Assembly (NCBI GenBank): GCA_947624425.1
Contig: CANQKG010000059.1
Span: forward strand, 1 to 7,642
DNA: 7,642 bases
Direction: 5' to 3'
Source of the DNA: an uncultured Clostridia bacterium
GTDB taxonomy: Bacteria; Bacillota; Clostridia; Oscillospirales; Ruminococcaceae
Shown here piece by piece: positions 1 through 4,716 of this stretch; position 1 is the stretch's first letter, and the number at the start of each line of letters is the position of its first letter. The position numbers were made by a program, and so were the translations under genes. Under the pieces are notes generated by a model. That model was not told the DNA's origin, searched no databases, and was given only the letters and a program-made list of their open reading frames with translations.

Positions 1-44
1 ATTTCCCTCACTTGCTCGGAGCCGGGCGCATCCTTGGCGGCCAT
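1..44 (-). CDS. Probable tyrosine-type integrase, first 14 codons only (runs off window)
   Basis: An ATG at 44-42 is preceded by a textbook ribosome binding site (AGGAGGTGAT at 60-51, spacing 6-7), so a real gene starts here and leaves the window at its left edge. The visible peptide is MAAKDAPGSEQVRE. A start of the form M-A-x-K-D-A-x-G-S is familiar from integrases of clostridial integrative elements, whose N-terminal arm-binding domain begins this way. The gene also sits directly downstream of an excisionase-like gene, next to an attachment site. The integrase call is therefore inferred mainly from context and a few residues; no catalytic residue is visible. Its transcription may depend on readthrough of the terminator at 73-104. 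Confidence 0.55.
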   Translation of the reverse strand, partial: MAAKDAPGSEQVRE

Positions 45-72
45 TGGGTAATCACCTCCTGTTTTTGGGCAT

Positions 73-104
73 AAAAAAACAGGCATCCATTTCTGAACGC
101 CTGT
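73..104 (-). terminator. Intrinsic terminator between excisionase-like gene and integrase
   Basis: On the minus strand, arms at 104-94 and 89-79 form an 11-bp stem with two G-U pairs, closed by a GAAA tetraloop and followed by a run of seven U (79-73). It lies 13 bases after the stop codon of the excisionase-like gene and before the integrase ribosome binding site. The structure is close to ideal for a Rho-independent terminator, so integrase expression from upstream would need readthrough or antitermination. Confidence 0.85.
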
Positions 105-117
105 CGGTGGGAAGGCA

Positions 118-357
118 CTAAACCTGTGCCTTCAGTTTCTCTTTGTATTCAGCGTAATGCTCACTTAGGATATAGTCGATCACCCAGGGCTTGGGGATTA
201 GGTAGGTAGCGCGGATGCAGTAGTGCTTCACGCGGTTTTCACGCATGAGCTTTCGGGCTGTTCCGTCCCCGATGCCGCCCAGCATTTCCCGGAATTGCGG
301 GAGCGTCACAAGGTCGGGGTAATCGGCAAAACGCTGTTCGTAATATGATCTTTTCAT
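118..357 (-). CDS. Excisionase-like small helix-turn-helix DNA-binding protein (79 aa)
   Basis: This is a small basic protein with a winged-helix/MerR-like excisionase fold. Residues about 15-58 (LVTLPQFREMLGGIGDGTARKLMRENRVKHY...YLIPKPW, read in sections) match the usual pattern of a specifier helix, a turn, 'TARKLM', a beta hairpin and then 'IPKxxVIDYI'. Such proteins bend DNA at attachment sites and set the direction of integrase-mediated recombination; many also regulate the element. The ATG at 357 is chosen because AGGAG lies 8 bases upstream (370-366). The same frame is open for 39 more codons upstream, but that stretch runs through the putative regulatory repeats and has no ribosome binding site. 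The probable integrase gene lies 73 bases downstream. The excisionase role is inferred from fold and position; a regulator-only role is possible. Confidence 0.75.
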   Translation of the reverse strand: MKRSYYEQRFADYPDLVTLPQFREMLGGIGDGTARKLMRENRVKHYCIRATYLIPKPWVIDYILSEHYAEYKEKLKAQV

Positions 358-380
358 TGTATCAGCTCCTGTAAAATGTA

Positions 381-409
381 TTGTCAACAACAGGTGAAGC
401 TGATATAAT
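381..409 (+). promoter_or_regulatory. Strong outward-facing sigma-A promoter near element end
   Basis: A TTGTCA -35 (381-386), a 17-base spacer and a perfect TATAAT -10 (404-409), with a TG extended motif at 401-402, form a near-consensus promoter. The expected start is about 416, reading toward the attachment site. No credible plus-strand coding region lies between it and the tRNA remnant. It is divergent from the excisionase-like gene, whose ATG is 24 bases from the -35. Confidence 0.7.
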
Positions 410-440
410 ATTTGACGGAACGCAAGTGAATACCGTTTCA

Positions 441-463
441 GAAGGGAAGTGGTCTTTCCCTTC
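441..463. repeat. Perfect 8-bp inverted repeat (GAAGGGAA / TTCCCTTC)
   Basis: The arms at 441-448 and 456-463 are perfectly complementary with a 7-base loop (GTGGTCT). No U-run follows on either strand, so it is not a terminator. It lies just downstream of the outward promoter and could be an operator, a hairpin in that transcript, or a recombinase/excisionase site. Confidence 0.5.
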
Positions 464-464
464 A

Positions 465-484
465 ATCCCTCCAATATCCCTCCA
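465..484. repeat. Tandem direct repeat ATCCCTCCA x2, period 11
   Basis: The 9-base unit ATCCCTCCA occurs at 465-473 and again at 476-484, about one helical turn apart (11 bases), so both copies face the same side of the DNA. Spacing like this is typical of arm-type binding sites for integrase N-terminal domains. The assignment is inferred from location within the element end. Confidence 0.5.
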
Positions 485-525
485 GCGGTTCAAAAACGCT
501 TTCGCTCGTCGGATTTATTGGAAGG

Positions 526-559
526 GGCAAAAAGCTCAGGTATGGCAAGCCTTTTTGCC
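526..559. repeat. Perfect 9-bp inverted repeat (GGCAAAAAG / CTTTTTGCC)
   Basis: The arms at 526-534 and 551-559 are fully complementary around a 16-base loop. The right arm contains a T-run within the stem rather than after it, so a simple terminator is unlikely. Its position about 100 bases from the crossover site fits a protein binding site of the recombination complex. Confidence 0.4.
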
Positions 560-660
560 GGCAAAGCCTTGATTTTACGCTATTTTTGAGGCTTGGCACA
601 GGGTCGAGAGGTTCCATTACATTCCACTCCAAGACAAGGGGTTCTGAATGGACTGGAAAA

Positions 661-715
661 CTCAAAATCCACCGCCAGCGATGGCGTGCCGGTTCGAGTC
701 CGGCCACCGGCACCA
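661..715 (+). other. Attachment site: 3' part of tRNA-Leu(CAA), from anticodon loop to CCA
   Basis: The sequence starts in a CTCAAAA anticodon loop (anticodon CAA at 663-665) followed by the 3' anticodon strand TCCACC. It continues through a type-II variable arm (GCCA-GCGA-TGGC at 674-685), a T arm (GCCGG at 688-692, loop TTCGAGT, CCGGC at 700-704), acceptor strand CACCGGC at 705-711, discriminator A712 and encoded CCA at 713-715. The long variable arm and CAA loop identify tRNA-Leu. The 5' half is missing: the bases before 661 do not pair with TCCACC and no GCCGGTG acceptor strand is found upstream. This is therefore a truncated copy left by integration with the crossover near the anticodon loop, not a working tRNA. 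Confidence 0.85.
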
Positions 716-751
716 AAAAATCGGCAAGGCATAAGCCTTGCCGATTTTTTT
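716..751 (+). terminator. Terminator of the original tRNA-Leu gene
   Basis: An 11-bp perfect stem (720-730 with 735-745, loop ATAA) is followed by a T-run to 751 and preceded by an A-run, so it can work in both directions. It starts immediately after the CCA of the tRNA remnant, as expected for the chromosomal tRNA terminator. It should also stop transcripts leaving the mobile element from the promoter at 381-409. Confidence 0.9.
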
Positions 752-775
752 ACGTCTTTCTTCTTTTGCCGCCGA

Positions 776-804
776 TTGACTTTACCGATCCGTTATGGTA
801 AAAT
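776..804 (+). promoter_or_regulatory. Sigma-A promoter for the YfhO-family gene
   Basis: A TTGACT -35 at 776-781 and TAAAAT -10 at 799-804 are separated by 17 bases, with one mismatch to consensus in each hexamer. The expected start near 811 leaves a leader of about 36 bases with a GGGGAGA ribosome binding site before the ATG at 847. Confidence 0.75.
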
Positions 805-846
805 TTTCAGCAGGAACCGACGCTGCCGAGCAAGGGGAGAGACAGT

Positions 847-3165
847 ATGCGTTTTTTGCAAAGCATCCGTTCACAAAAAAATATGCCGCTCTTTGCCTTT
901 TTGAGCGGCATTTTGCTTTCTGCCTGTTTCATTCTGCCGTATATTTTCCAGGGCGGCGGCGTTTTTGCCACCATCGGGGACTATTTTGCACAGCAGATCC
1001 CCTTTCATGTTTTGTGTAACGGGGCGATCAAAAACGGCAATCTGCTGTGGGATTGGTACACGGATCTGGGCGGCAGCTTTTTGGGGAATTACAGTTTTTA
1101 TACCCTCGGATCTCCCTTTTTCTGGCTGGGGCTTTTGTTCCCCGCCCGGCTTATGCCCTATGTGATGCCCTTTTTGCTGATGCTCAAATACGGCGCCGCG
1201 TCCTTTTCCGCCTATCTGTATCTTCAGCTTTTCACCGAAAAAAAGGAGCTGGCGCTGCTGGGCGGATGGCTGTATGCGTTTTCCGGCTTCCAGTCGACCA
1301 ATCTGCTGTTCAATCATTTCCATGATGCGGTCGCTTTCTTCCCGCTGATGCTCTACGGGCTGGAGTGTATCCTTGCCGGTAAGAAAAAACGGTGGTTCCT
1401 GCTCTTTGTGGGACTGAATGCAAGCGTTAATTTTTTCTTTTTTGTCGGAGAAGCGGTGTTCTGCGTTTTATATTTCCTGTTCCGGGTCTGCCGTTCCTGC
1501 TCCCTTCGGGAGGGGCTTCGTCTGCTCGGGCGGTGCTTGTTTGAGGGCGCAGTCGGGGTAGGACTGGCGGCGGTCATACTGATCCCGTCGCTGATCTTCA
1601 CATTGGGCAATCCGAAAACGAATGCGGATATCCCGCTCTTTTCCACCTATCTGCGGGAGGATTATATCGAGCTGCTCAAAGCGCTTTTTCTCCCCAACGA
1701 GGCGATGAACGTCGGAGCCAGCGGGCGGCCGCAGAACTTTTCGTCAATGTCCCTTTACCTGCCGATGGTCGGTTCGCTTCCCGCGCTTCTCTACTGTGCC
1801 CGGCAGAGGACGAAAAAGCTTTGTCATTTTATCCTGCTTTGCTTTGTGATGGCGTGTTTTCCGTTTCTCAACAGCCTTTTTGTGGCGGCCAGCAGCGACG
1901 CCTATTTCCGCTGGTTCTATATGCTGATTTTAATGCTGGCGCTTGCCACGGTGCGGCTGCTGGATCGTCCGTCAAAAGCCGGTTACGGCAAGTATGCCGT
2001 TGCCTATCTGGTCTCGTTCGCGGTGTTTGTGGCGTTTTTGGTCTTCGGATCGGGAAGCGGGCCGACCGGCAATCTTATCCTTACCTGGAAGTATTTTCTG
2101 CTCCAGGTTCTGATCTCCCTTGCGGGCTTTTCGCTCACCCTTTTCCTGCTGCAAAGAAAGGCGGCGGGCAAACGGTATGTTGCCGGTTTTCTCGCGGGCG
2201 CGGCGGTTTTTTCCGTTATGACCGGCTTCCTCACCGTCTATCGGATGAAATCTCACGATTCGATGGTCGCCGGGCAGGTGGCGGGCGAATTCAACGCCGC
2301 CGCGCAGGTCATCAAAATGCCCGAGGGCGAGGATTACCGGATCATCACAAGCGATCAGGCGAACGAGGGAATGTATTTTCCCGTTCCGTCCATTCTCTGC
2401 TGGAACAGCACGATATGCGGCTCCGTGTTTCGTTACTATGAGTTGATCGGCGCGCCGCGGAACACCTATGCCGCCGTGAAAGGCGACAATCTGCCCGTCA
2501 TGCTGCTCCTTTCCGCCAAATACGATCTCACCCTTGCGGAGGAAGCCGGCAAAACGCCACTTGCCGGGTATGACGGCGATTATGTGCATATGCGCCTTTA
2601 TGAGCGGGAGATGTTCCTCCCGTTCGGCTTCGGGTATACCCATTATCTGACCGAATCGGAGCTTCGCGCCTATCCGCCGGAGGAGCGGCAGCGGCTGATG
2701 CTCCGCGCGGTCGTGGTGCGGGATGAGGATGCGGAGAAGGTCGCTTCCTACCTGTCGCCTTTGCCCGAAGCCGAGCAAAGCGGGCTTTCTGACGCGGCGC
2801 TTTACCGGGATTATCAGGAGCGGAAAGCGGAAGCTTCCTCCTCCTTTACCCGGACGACCGATTCGTTTCACAGCGTACTCACTTCCGAGCGGGGCGGGAT
2901 GGCTTTTTTCAGCGTTCCGTATGATAAAGGCTGGCACGCGACGGTAAACGGACAGCCGGTCGAGGTCGTATATACGGGCGGATTTATGTCGGTGCCGCTG
3001 ACAGCAGGAGAAAATGAGATCGTCTTTCGGTACTCGCCGACAGAGTTGTGGATTGGCGCGGGGGTGACCGGCGTCAGCTGGCTCATTTTCTTGGCGGTGC
3101 TGATTTTGGATCGCCGCCGCACCCGCAGGACAATTCGTCCCGGCTGCAAAGCGGATTTTGCGTAA
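847..3165 (+). CDS. YfhO-family polytopic membrane protein, GT-C-type glycosyltransferase-like (772 aa)
   Basis: A large membrane protein of the YfhO family. Characterised members in Bacillus and Listeria act outside the membrane in glycosylation of lipoteichoic or wall teichoic acid, using lipid-linked sugars. The first membrane segment is at about 16-34. The first outer loop holds the family signature with Asp45 (GDYFAQQIPF) and 'LLWDWYTDLGGSFLGNYSFY' (about 67-86), the usual place of the GT-C catalytic acid. About a dozen hydrophobic segments follow to about 463. An outer domain (about 470-730) ends in the family motif VPYDKGWHATVNG (690-702). A last membrane helix (735-754) and a basic RRRTRR tail close the protein. 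The ATG at 847 is supported by GGGGAGA 8-10 bases upstream. It is a single-gene unit between its own promoter and a terminator. The exact sugar acceptor cannot be told from sequence. Confidence 0.85.
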   Translation: MRFLQSIRSQKNMPLFAFLSGILLSACFILPYIFQGGGVFATIGDYFAQQIPFHVLCNGAIKNGNLLWDWYTDLGGSFLGNYSFYTLGSPFFWLGLLFPARLMPYVMPFLLMLKYGAASFSAYLYLQLFTEKKELALLGGWLYAFSGFQSTNLLFNHFHDAVAFFPLMLYGLECILAGKKKRWFLLFVGLNASVNFFFFVGEAVFCVLYFLFRVCRSCSLREGLRLLGRCLFEGAVGVGLAAVILIPSLIFTLGNPKTNADIPLFSTYLREDYIELLKALFLPNEAMNVGASGRPQNFSSMSLYLPMVGSLPALLYCARQRTKKLCHFILLCFVMACFPFLNSLFVAASSDAYFRWFYMLILMLALATVRLLDRPSKAGYGKYAVAYLVSFAVFVAFLVFGSGSGPTGNLILTWKYFLLQVLISLAGFSLTLFLLQRKAAGKRYVAGFLAGAAVFSVMTGFLTVYRMKSHDSMVAGQVAGEFNAAAQVIKMPEGEDYRIITSDQANEGMYFPVPSILCWNSTICGSVFRYYELIGAPRNTYAAVKGDNLPVMLLLSAKYDLTLAEEAGKTPLAGYDGDYVHMRLYEREMFLPFGFGYTHYLTESELRAYPPEERQRLMLRAVVVRDEDAEKVASYLSPLPEAEQSGLSDAALYRDYQERKAEASSSFTRTTDSFHSVLTSERGGMAFFSVPYDKGWHATVNGQPVEVVYTGGFMSVPLTAGENEIVFRYSPTELWIGAGVTGVSWLIFLAVLILDRRRTRRTIRPGCKADFA

Positions 3166-3198
3166 AAAGATCCCGCGCTTTAGAGCGCGGGATCTTTT
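3165..3198. terminator. Bidirectional terminator shared by convergent genes
   Basis: Arms 3169-3179 and 3184-3194 form a perfect 11-bp GC-rich stem, flanked by an A-run on the left and a T-run on the right, so it terminates in both directions. It begins at the stop codon of the YfhO-family gene. On the other strand, the last four sense codons and the TAA of the C_GCAxxG gene lie inside the hairpin, with the stop codon in the loop and the adjoining base of the stem. Confidence 0.88.
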
Positions 3199-3629
3199 AA
3201 TGCCTGTTCCAGAATACCGGCGGCGGACGCCGCCAAGTCGGCGCAGGGTCGTTTTTGATAATAGGCGGCCGTTCTTTCCTCGGGAGTCGGGCTATTGTCC
3301 GGTCTGCCGCCCAATAGCTCTCTGCAGGTCAGCGCGCCGTTTTCGGCGCGAAACCGTTCCGCCATATCCTGAATCGCGGCGTACAGCTCCTTTTTCTCCT
3401 GCCTTGCGGCGGGATCGTCGTAGCCGTGGAGCAGGCCGTATACCAGCACGGCGCCCGAAAACGCGCCGCACACCTCCCGCAGCCTTCCCATGCCGCCGCC
3501 GAAGCCGCTTGCCAGCCGGGCAAGCCGATCCTCCGGCAGATCGCACAGATCGGCAAACGCAAGCGCCACTGACTGCGCACAGTTGCAGCCTTTTTGAAAA
3601 TACGCCTTTGCCTTCTCGCTTCTTGTCAT
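3180..3629 (-). CDS. C_GCAxxG_C_C-family putative redox/metal cysteine protein (149 aa)
   Basis: A small soluble protein with the cysteine pattern that names the C_GCAxxG_C_C family (TIGR01909): GCNCAQSV with Cys15 and Cys17, Cys29, the glycine-rich GFGGGMGRLREVCGAFSGAVL block (42-62) with Cys54, CRELLG with Cys102, and RPCADLA with Cys129. The helices and conserved cysteines suggest a metal- or redox-active protein; some relatives are fused or linked to oxidoreductases, but no reaction is established. The length is typical. The ATG at 3629 has GAGGTG 8 bases upstream. It lies 54 bases downstream of spo0A with no clear terminator between, and has a possible promoter of its own at 3651-3679. 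Its stop codon is inside the shared terminator hairpin. Confidence 0.85.
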   Translation of the reverse strand: MTRSEKAKAYFQKGCNCAQSVALAFADLCDLPEDRLARLASGFGGGMGRLREVCGAFSGAVLVYGLLHGYDDPAARQEKKELYAAIQDMAERFRAENGALTCRELLGGRPDNSPTPEERTAAYYQKRPCADLAASAAGILEQALKDPAL

Positions 3630-3650
3630 CGCACCGTCACCTCTTATGTT

Positions 3651-3679
3651 ATCCTATCACGACGGTGTGGGTTTTCCAA
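3651..3679 (-). promoter_or_regulatory. Possible promoter for the C_GCAxxG gene
   Basis: On the minus strand a TTGGAA -35 (3679-3674) and TAGGAT -10 (3656-3651) are separated by 17 bases and fall in the gap between spo0A and the C_GCAxxG gene. Each hexamer matches consensus at about four of six positions. The gene may equally be read through from spo0A. Confidence 0.35.
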
Positions 3680-3683
3680 GAGG

Positions 3684-4430
3684 TCAGATCGCGCCCTTTT
3701 TCATCTCCAGCCGGAGCTTGTCGGCGATCATGGCGATAAACTCGCTGTTGGTCGGCTTGCCGCGGCCGGTGTGGACGGTGTATCCGAAATAGCTGTTGAG
3801 GGTATCCACATCGCCTCGGTCCCATGCCACCTCGATCGCGTGGCGGATTGCCCGCTCCACCCGGGAGGCGGTGGTGCCGAACCGTTTTGCCACATCGGGA
3901 TAAAGCCGTTTGGTAACGGAATGGATCATCTCTTCATCCCGTACCGACAGCCGGATCGCTTCCCGCAGATAATGGTAACCCTTGATGTGCGCCGGCACGC
4001 CGATCTGGTGAATGATCTCGGTGATGGTGAATTCCAGATCTTCTTCGGACGGCTCGGCGCCCTGCCCGGTCAGCAGTTCGATCCGCTCCGAAAGCGCGGC
4101 CGGGTCGATCGGGAGCAGAATATAGTAATCCGCACCGTGCTCCATCAGCTGCTGCTCCAATGAGGCGCTGTGATAGGAAGACACAATGATAAAGCGGGGC
4201 GGATGAGCAAGCTTTTTGCATTCCTTCATCAGTCCGATCGCGTCGATTTGGGGGAGAAATGCCTCGGTGATGACCACGTCGGGGCAGCTTTCCCGGATCG
4301 CCTGCCGTACTGCCGCGCCGTTTTTCGGCAGAATTTTGCATTCATGCCCCAATAAGGTGAGCTGTTTTGCGGTCGGAATGCCGAAGTCCGGCGTATCGTC
4401 CGCGAGATAAACTCTACTTTTCTTTGTCAT
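3684..4430 (-). CDS. spo0A: Spo0A sporulation master regulator with degenerate receiver (Glu56 for Asp, Leu106 for Lys)
   Basis: Spo0A is the transcription factor that commits clostridia and bacilli to sporulation, normally activated by phosphorylation of a receiver aspartate. The C-terminal DNA-binding domain (about 133-243) is very well conserved: IIHQIGVPAHIKGYHYLREAI (139-159), the helix-turn-helix TTASRVERAIRHAIEVAW (186-203) and KPTNSEFIAMIADKLRLE (225-242). The receiver (1-122) keeps the acidic pair Asp11-Asp12 and a Ser84 at the Thr/Ser switch. The phospho-acceptor (Asp56 in Bacillus subtilis) is Glu56, in PDVVITEAFLP, and the conserved Lys is Leu106, in YYILLPID. The linker is short (248 aa against 267 in B. 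subtilis). The ATG at 4430 has AAGGAGG 10 bases upstream. The gene follows spoIVB, the classic position of spo0A, so it is probably the orthologue rather than a stray paralogue. Confidence 0.95.
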   Translation of the reverse strand: MTKKSRVYLADDTPDFGIPTAKQLTLLGHECKILPKNGAAVRQAIRESCPDVVITEAFLPQIDAIGLMKECKKLAHPPRFIIVSSYHSASLEQQLMEHGADYYILLPIDPAALSERIELLTGQGAEPSEEDLEFTITEIIHQIGVPAHIKGYHYLREAIRLSVRDEEMIHSVTKRLYPDVAKRFGTTASRVERAIRHAIEVAWDRGDVDTLNSYFGYTVHTGRGKPTNSEFIAMIADKLRLEMKKGAI

Positions 4431-4458
4431 AGCAACAAATCCTCCTTTTTTCTTTTCC

Positions 4459-4520
4459 ACAGCGCGCGCAGCTGTTGAATGGGCATACCGCAAAAGACCG
4501 GATCTGTCTTTCTGCGGTAT
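4459..4520 (-). promoter_or_regulatory. Structured 5' leader of spo0A (two hairpins)
   Basis: The predicted spo0A transcript starts near 4532, leaving a leader of about 100 bases. It can form a long hairpin from arms 4520-4506 and 4498-4485 (14 bp with one bulged base at 4512, 7-base loop). A smaller hairpin follows from 4475-4471 and 4463-4459 (5 bp, GC-rich 7-base loop). Neither is followed by a U-run, so they are not simple terminators. No known riboswitch class is recognised. They could affect stability or translation. Confidence 0.5.
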
Positions 4521-4538
4521 TACCTGTTTTCTCTACAT

Positions 4539-4567
4539 ATAGTAACACATATTTTTCATTCGTGCAA
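4539..4567 (-). promoter_or_regulatory. Sigma-A-type promoter of spo0A
   Basis: On the minus strand a TTGCAC -35 (4567-4562) and TACTAT -10 (4544-4539) with a TGT extension just upstream are separated by 17 bases. It is the best promoter in the 286-base gap between spoIVB and spo0A and lies downstream of the paired 0A boxes. Confidence 0.6.
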
Positions 4568-4596
4568 CACTTTTTCCAAAAATTGGCAAAAGATTT

Positions 4597-4614
4597 TGTC
4601 GACTTTTTTCGACA
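4597..4614. promoter_or_regulatory. Opposed pair of Spo0A boxes upstream of the spo0A promoter
   Basis: The minus strand carries TGTCGAA at 4614-4608, an exact 0A box. The plus strand carries TGTCGAC at 4597-4603, one mismatch from it. The two face each other across four bases. They lie about 30-47 bases upstream of the -35 of the spo0A promoter, a position suited to autoregulation by Spo0A. Confidence 0.6.
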
Positions 4615-4716
4615 TTCGGAGGATTTGAAAATTCTGCGCCGTGATCCGGCCGTGCCGTACATTCGCCTTGACGGCCTCATCCGCCTCGGGGCAGCGGCAG
4701 GCGGGAACGGCGGCTG

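Larger units (their letters stand above)
416..660. other. Noncoding element end; probable integrase arm-site region
   Basis: These 245 bases between the outward promoter and the tRNA remnant hold no convincing gene in either direction. They contain a tandem 9-base direct repeat, two perfect inverted repeats (listed separately) and imperfect TTCCA-containing repeats near 611-630. In tyrosine-integrase elements the region flanking the crossover site carries binding sites for integrase arm domains and excisionase, which is the likely use here. That function is inferred from position, not shown. Confidence 0.5.
1..715. mobile_element. Right-hand end of an integrative element inserted in tRNA-Leu(CAA)
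   Basis: This stretch carries the hallmarks of the recombination module of an integrative element: the start of a probable integrase gene, an excisionase-like gene directly upstream of it, a noncoding block with short repeats, and then a truncated tRNA 3' end at 661-715. The chromosome resumes with the tRNA terminator at 716. Tyrosine integrases commonly insert in the 3' half of tRNA genes, rebuilding the intact tRNA at one end and leaving a 3' copy at the other. Here the 3' copy is the right junction, so the intact tRNA and the rest of the element should lie to the left, outside the window. Whether it is a conjugative element, a mobilizable island or a prophage cannot be told from this piece. 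Confidence 0.75.

Noticed and set aside
382..387. Minus-strand TTGACA as -35 of the excisionase-like gene
   Set aside because: A -10 at 17 bases would fall on the start codon, so the transcript would start after the ATG. Weaker options (TTCACT/TATATC, about 402-430) are too poor to list.
381..572. Plus-strand 63-codon frame
   Set aside because: Its TTG start lies in the -35 of the outward promoter, so it would not be in the transcript, and the protein has no recognisable feature.
661..715. A complete tRNA-Leu gene
   Set aside because: No 5' acceptor strand, D arm or pairing 5' anticodon strand is present upstream of 661; only the 3' part exists.
462..716. Minus-strand open frame beginning MVPVAGLEPARHRW
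   Set aside because: This is the familiar false protein read from the antisense strand of a tRNA 3' end; it covers the tRNA-Leu remnant and the repeat region and has no ribosome binding site.
1972..2937. 321-codon minus-strand frame inside the YfhO-family gene
   Set aside because: It is an antisense shadow in GC-rich sequence; the plus-strand frame has clear family motifs, promoter and ribosome binding site.
3594..4163. Plus-strand 189-codon frame opposite spo0A
   Set aside because: It is a shadow of the strongly conserved Spo0A DNA-binding domain, with no ribosome binding site or family match.
4680..4703. GC-rich inverted repeat after spoIVB (CCGCCT / AGGCGG) as a terminator
   Set aside because: The stem is only 6 bp with a 12-base loop and there is no U-run, so readthrough from spoIVB toward spo0A remains possible.
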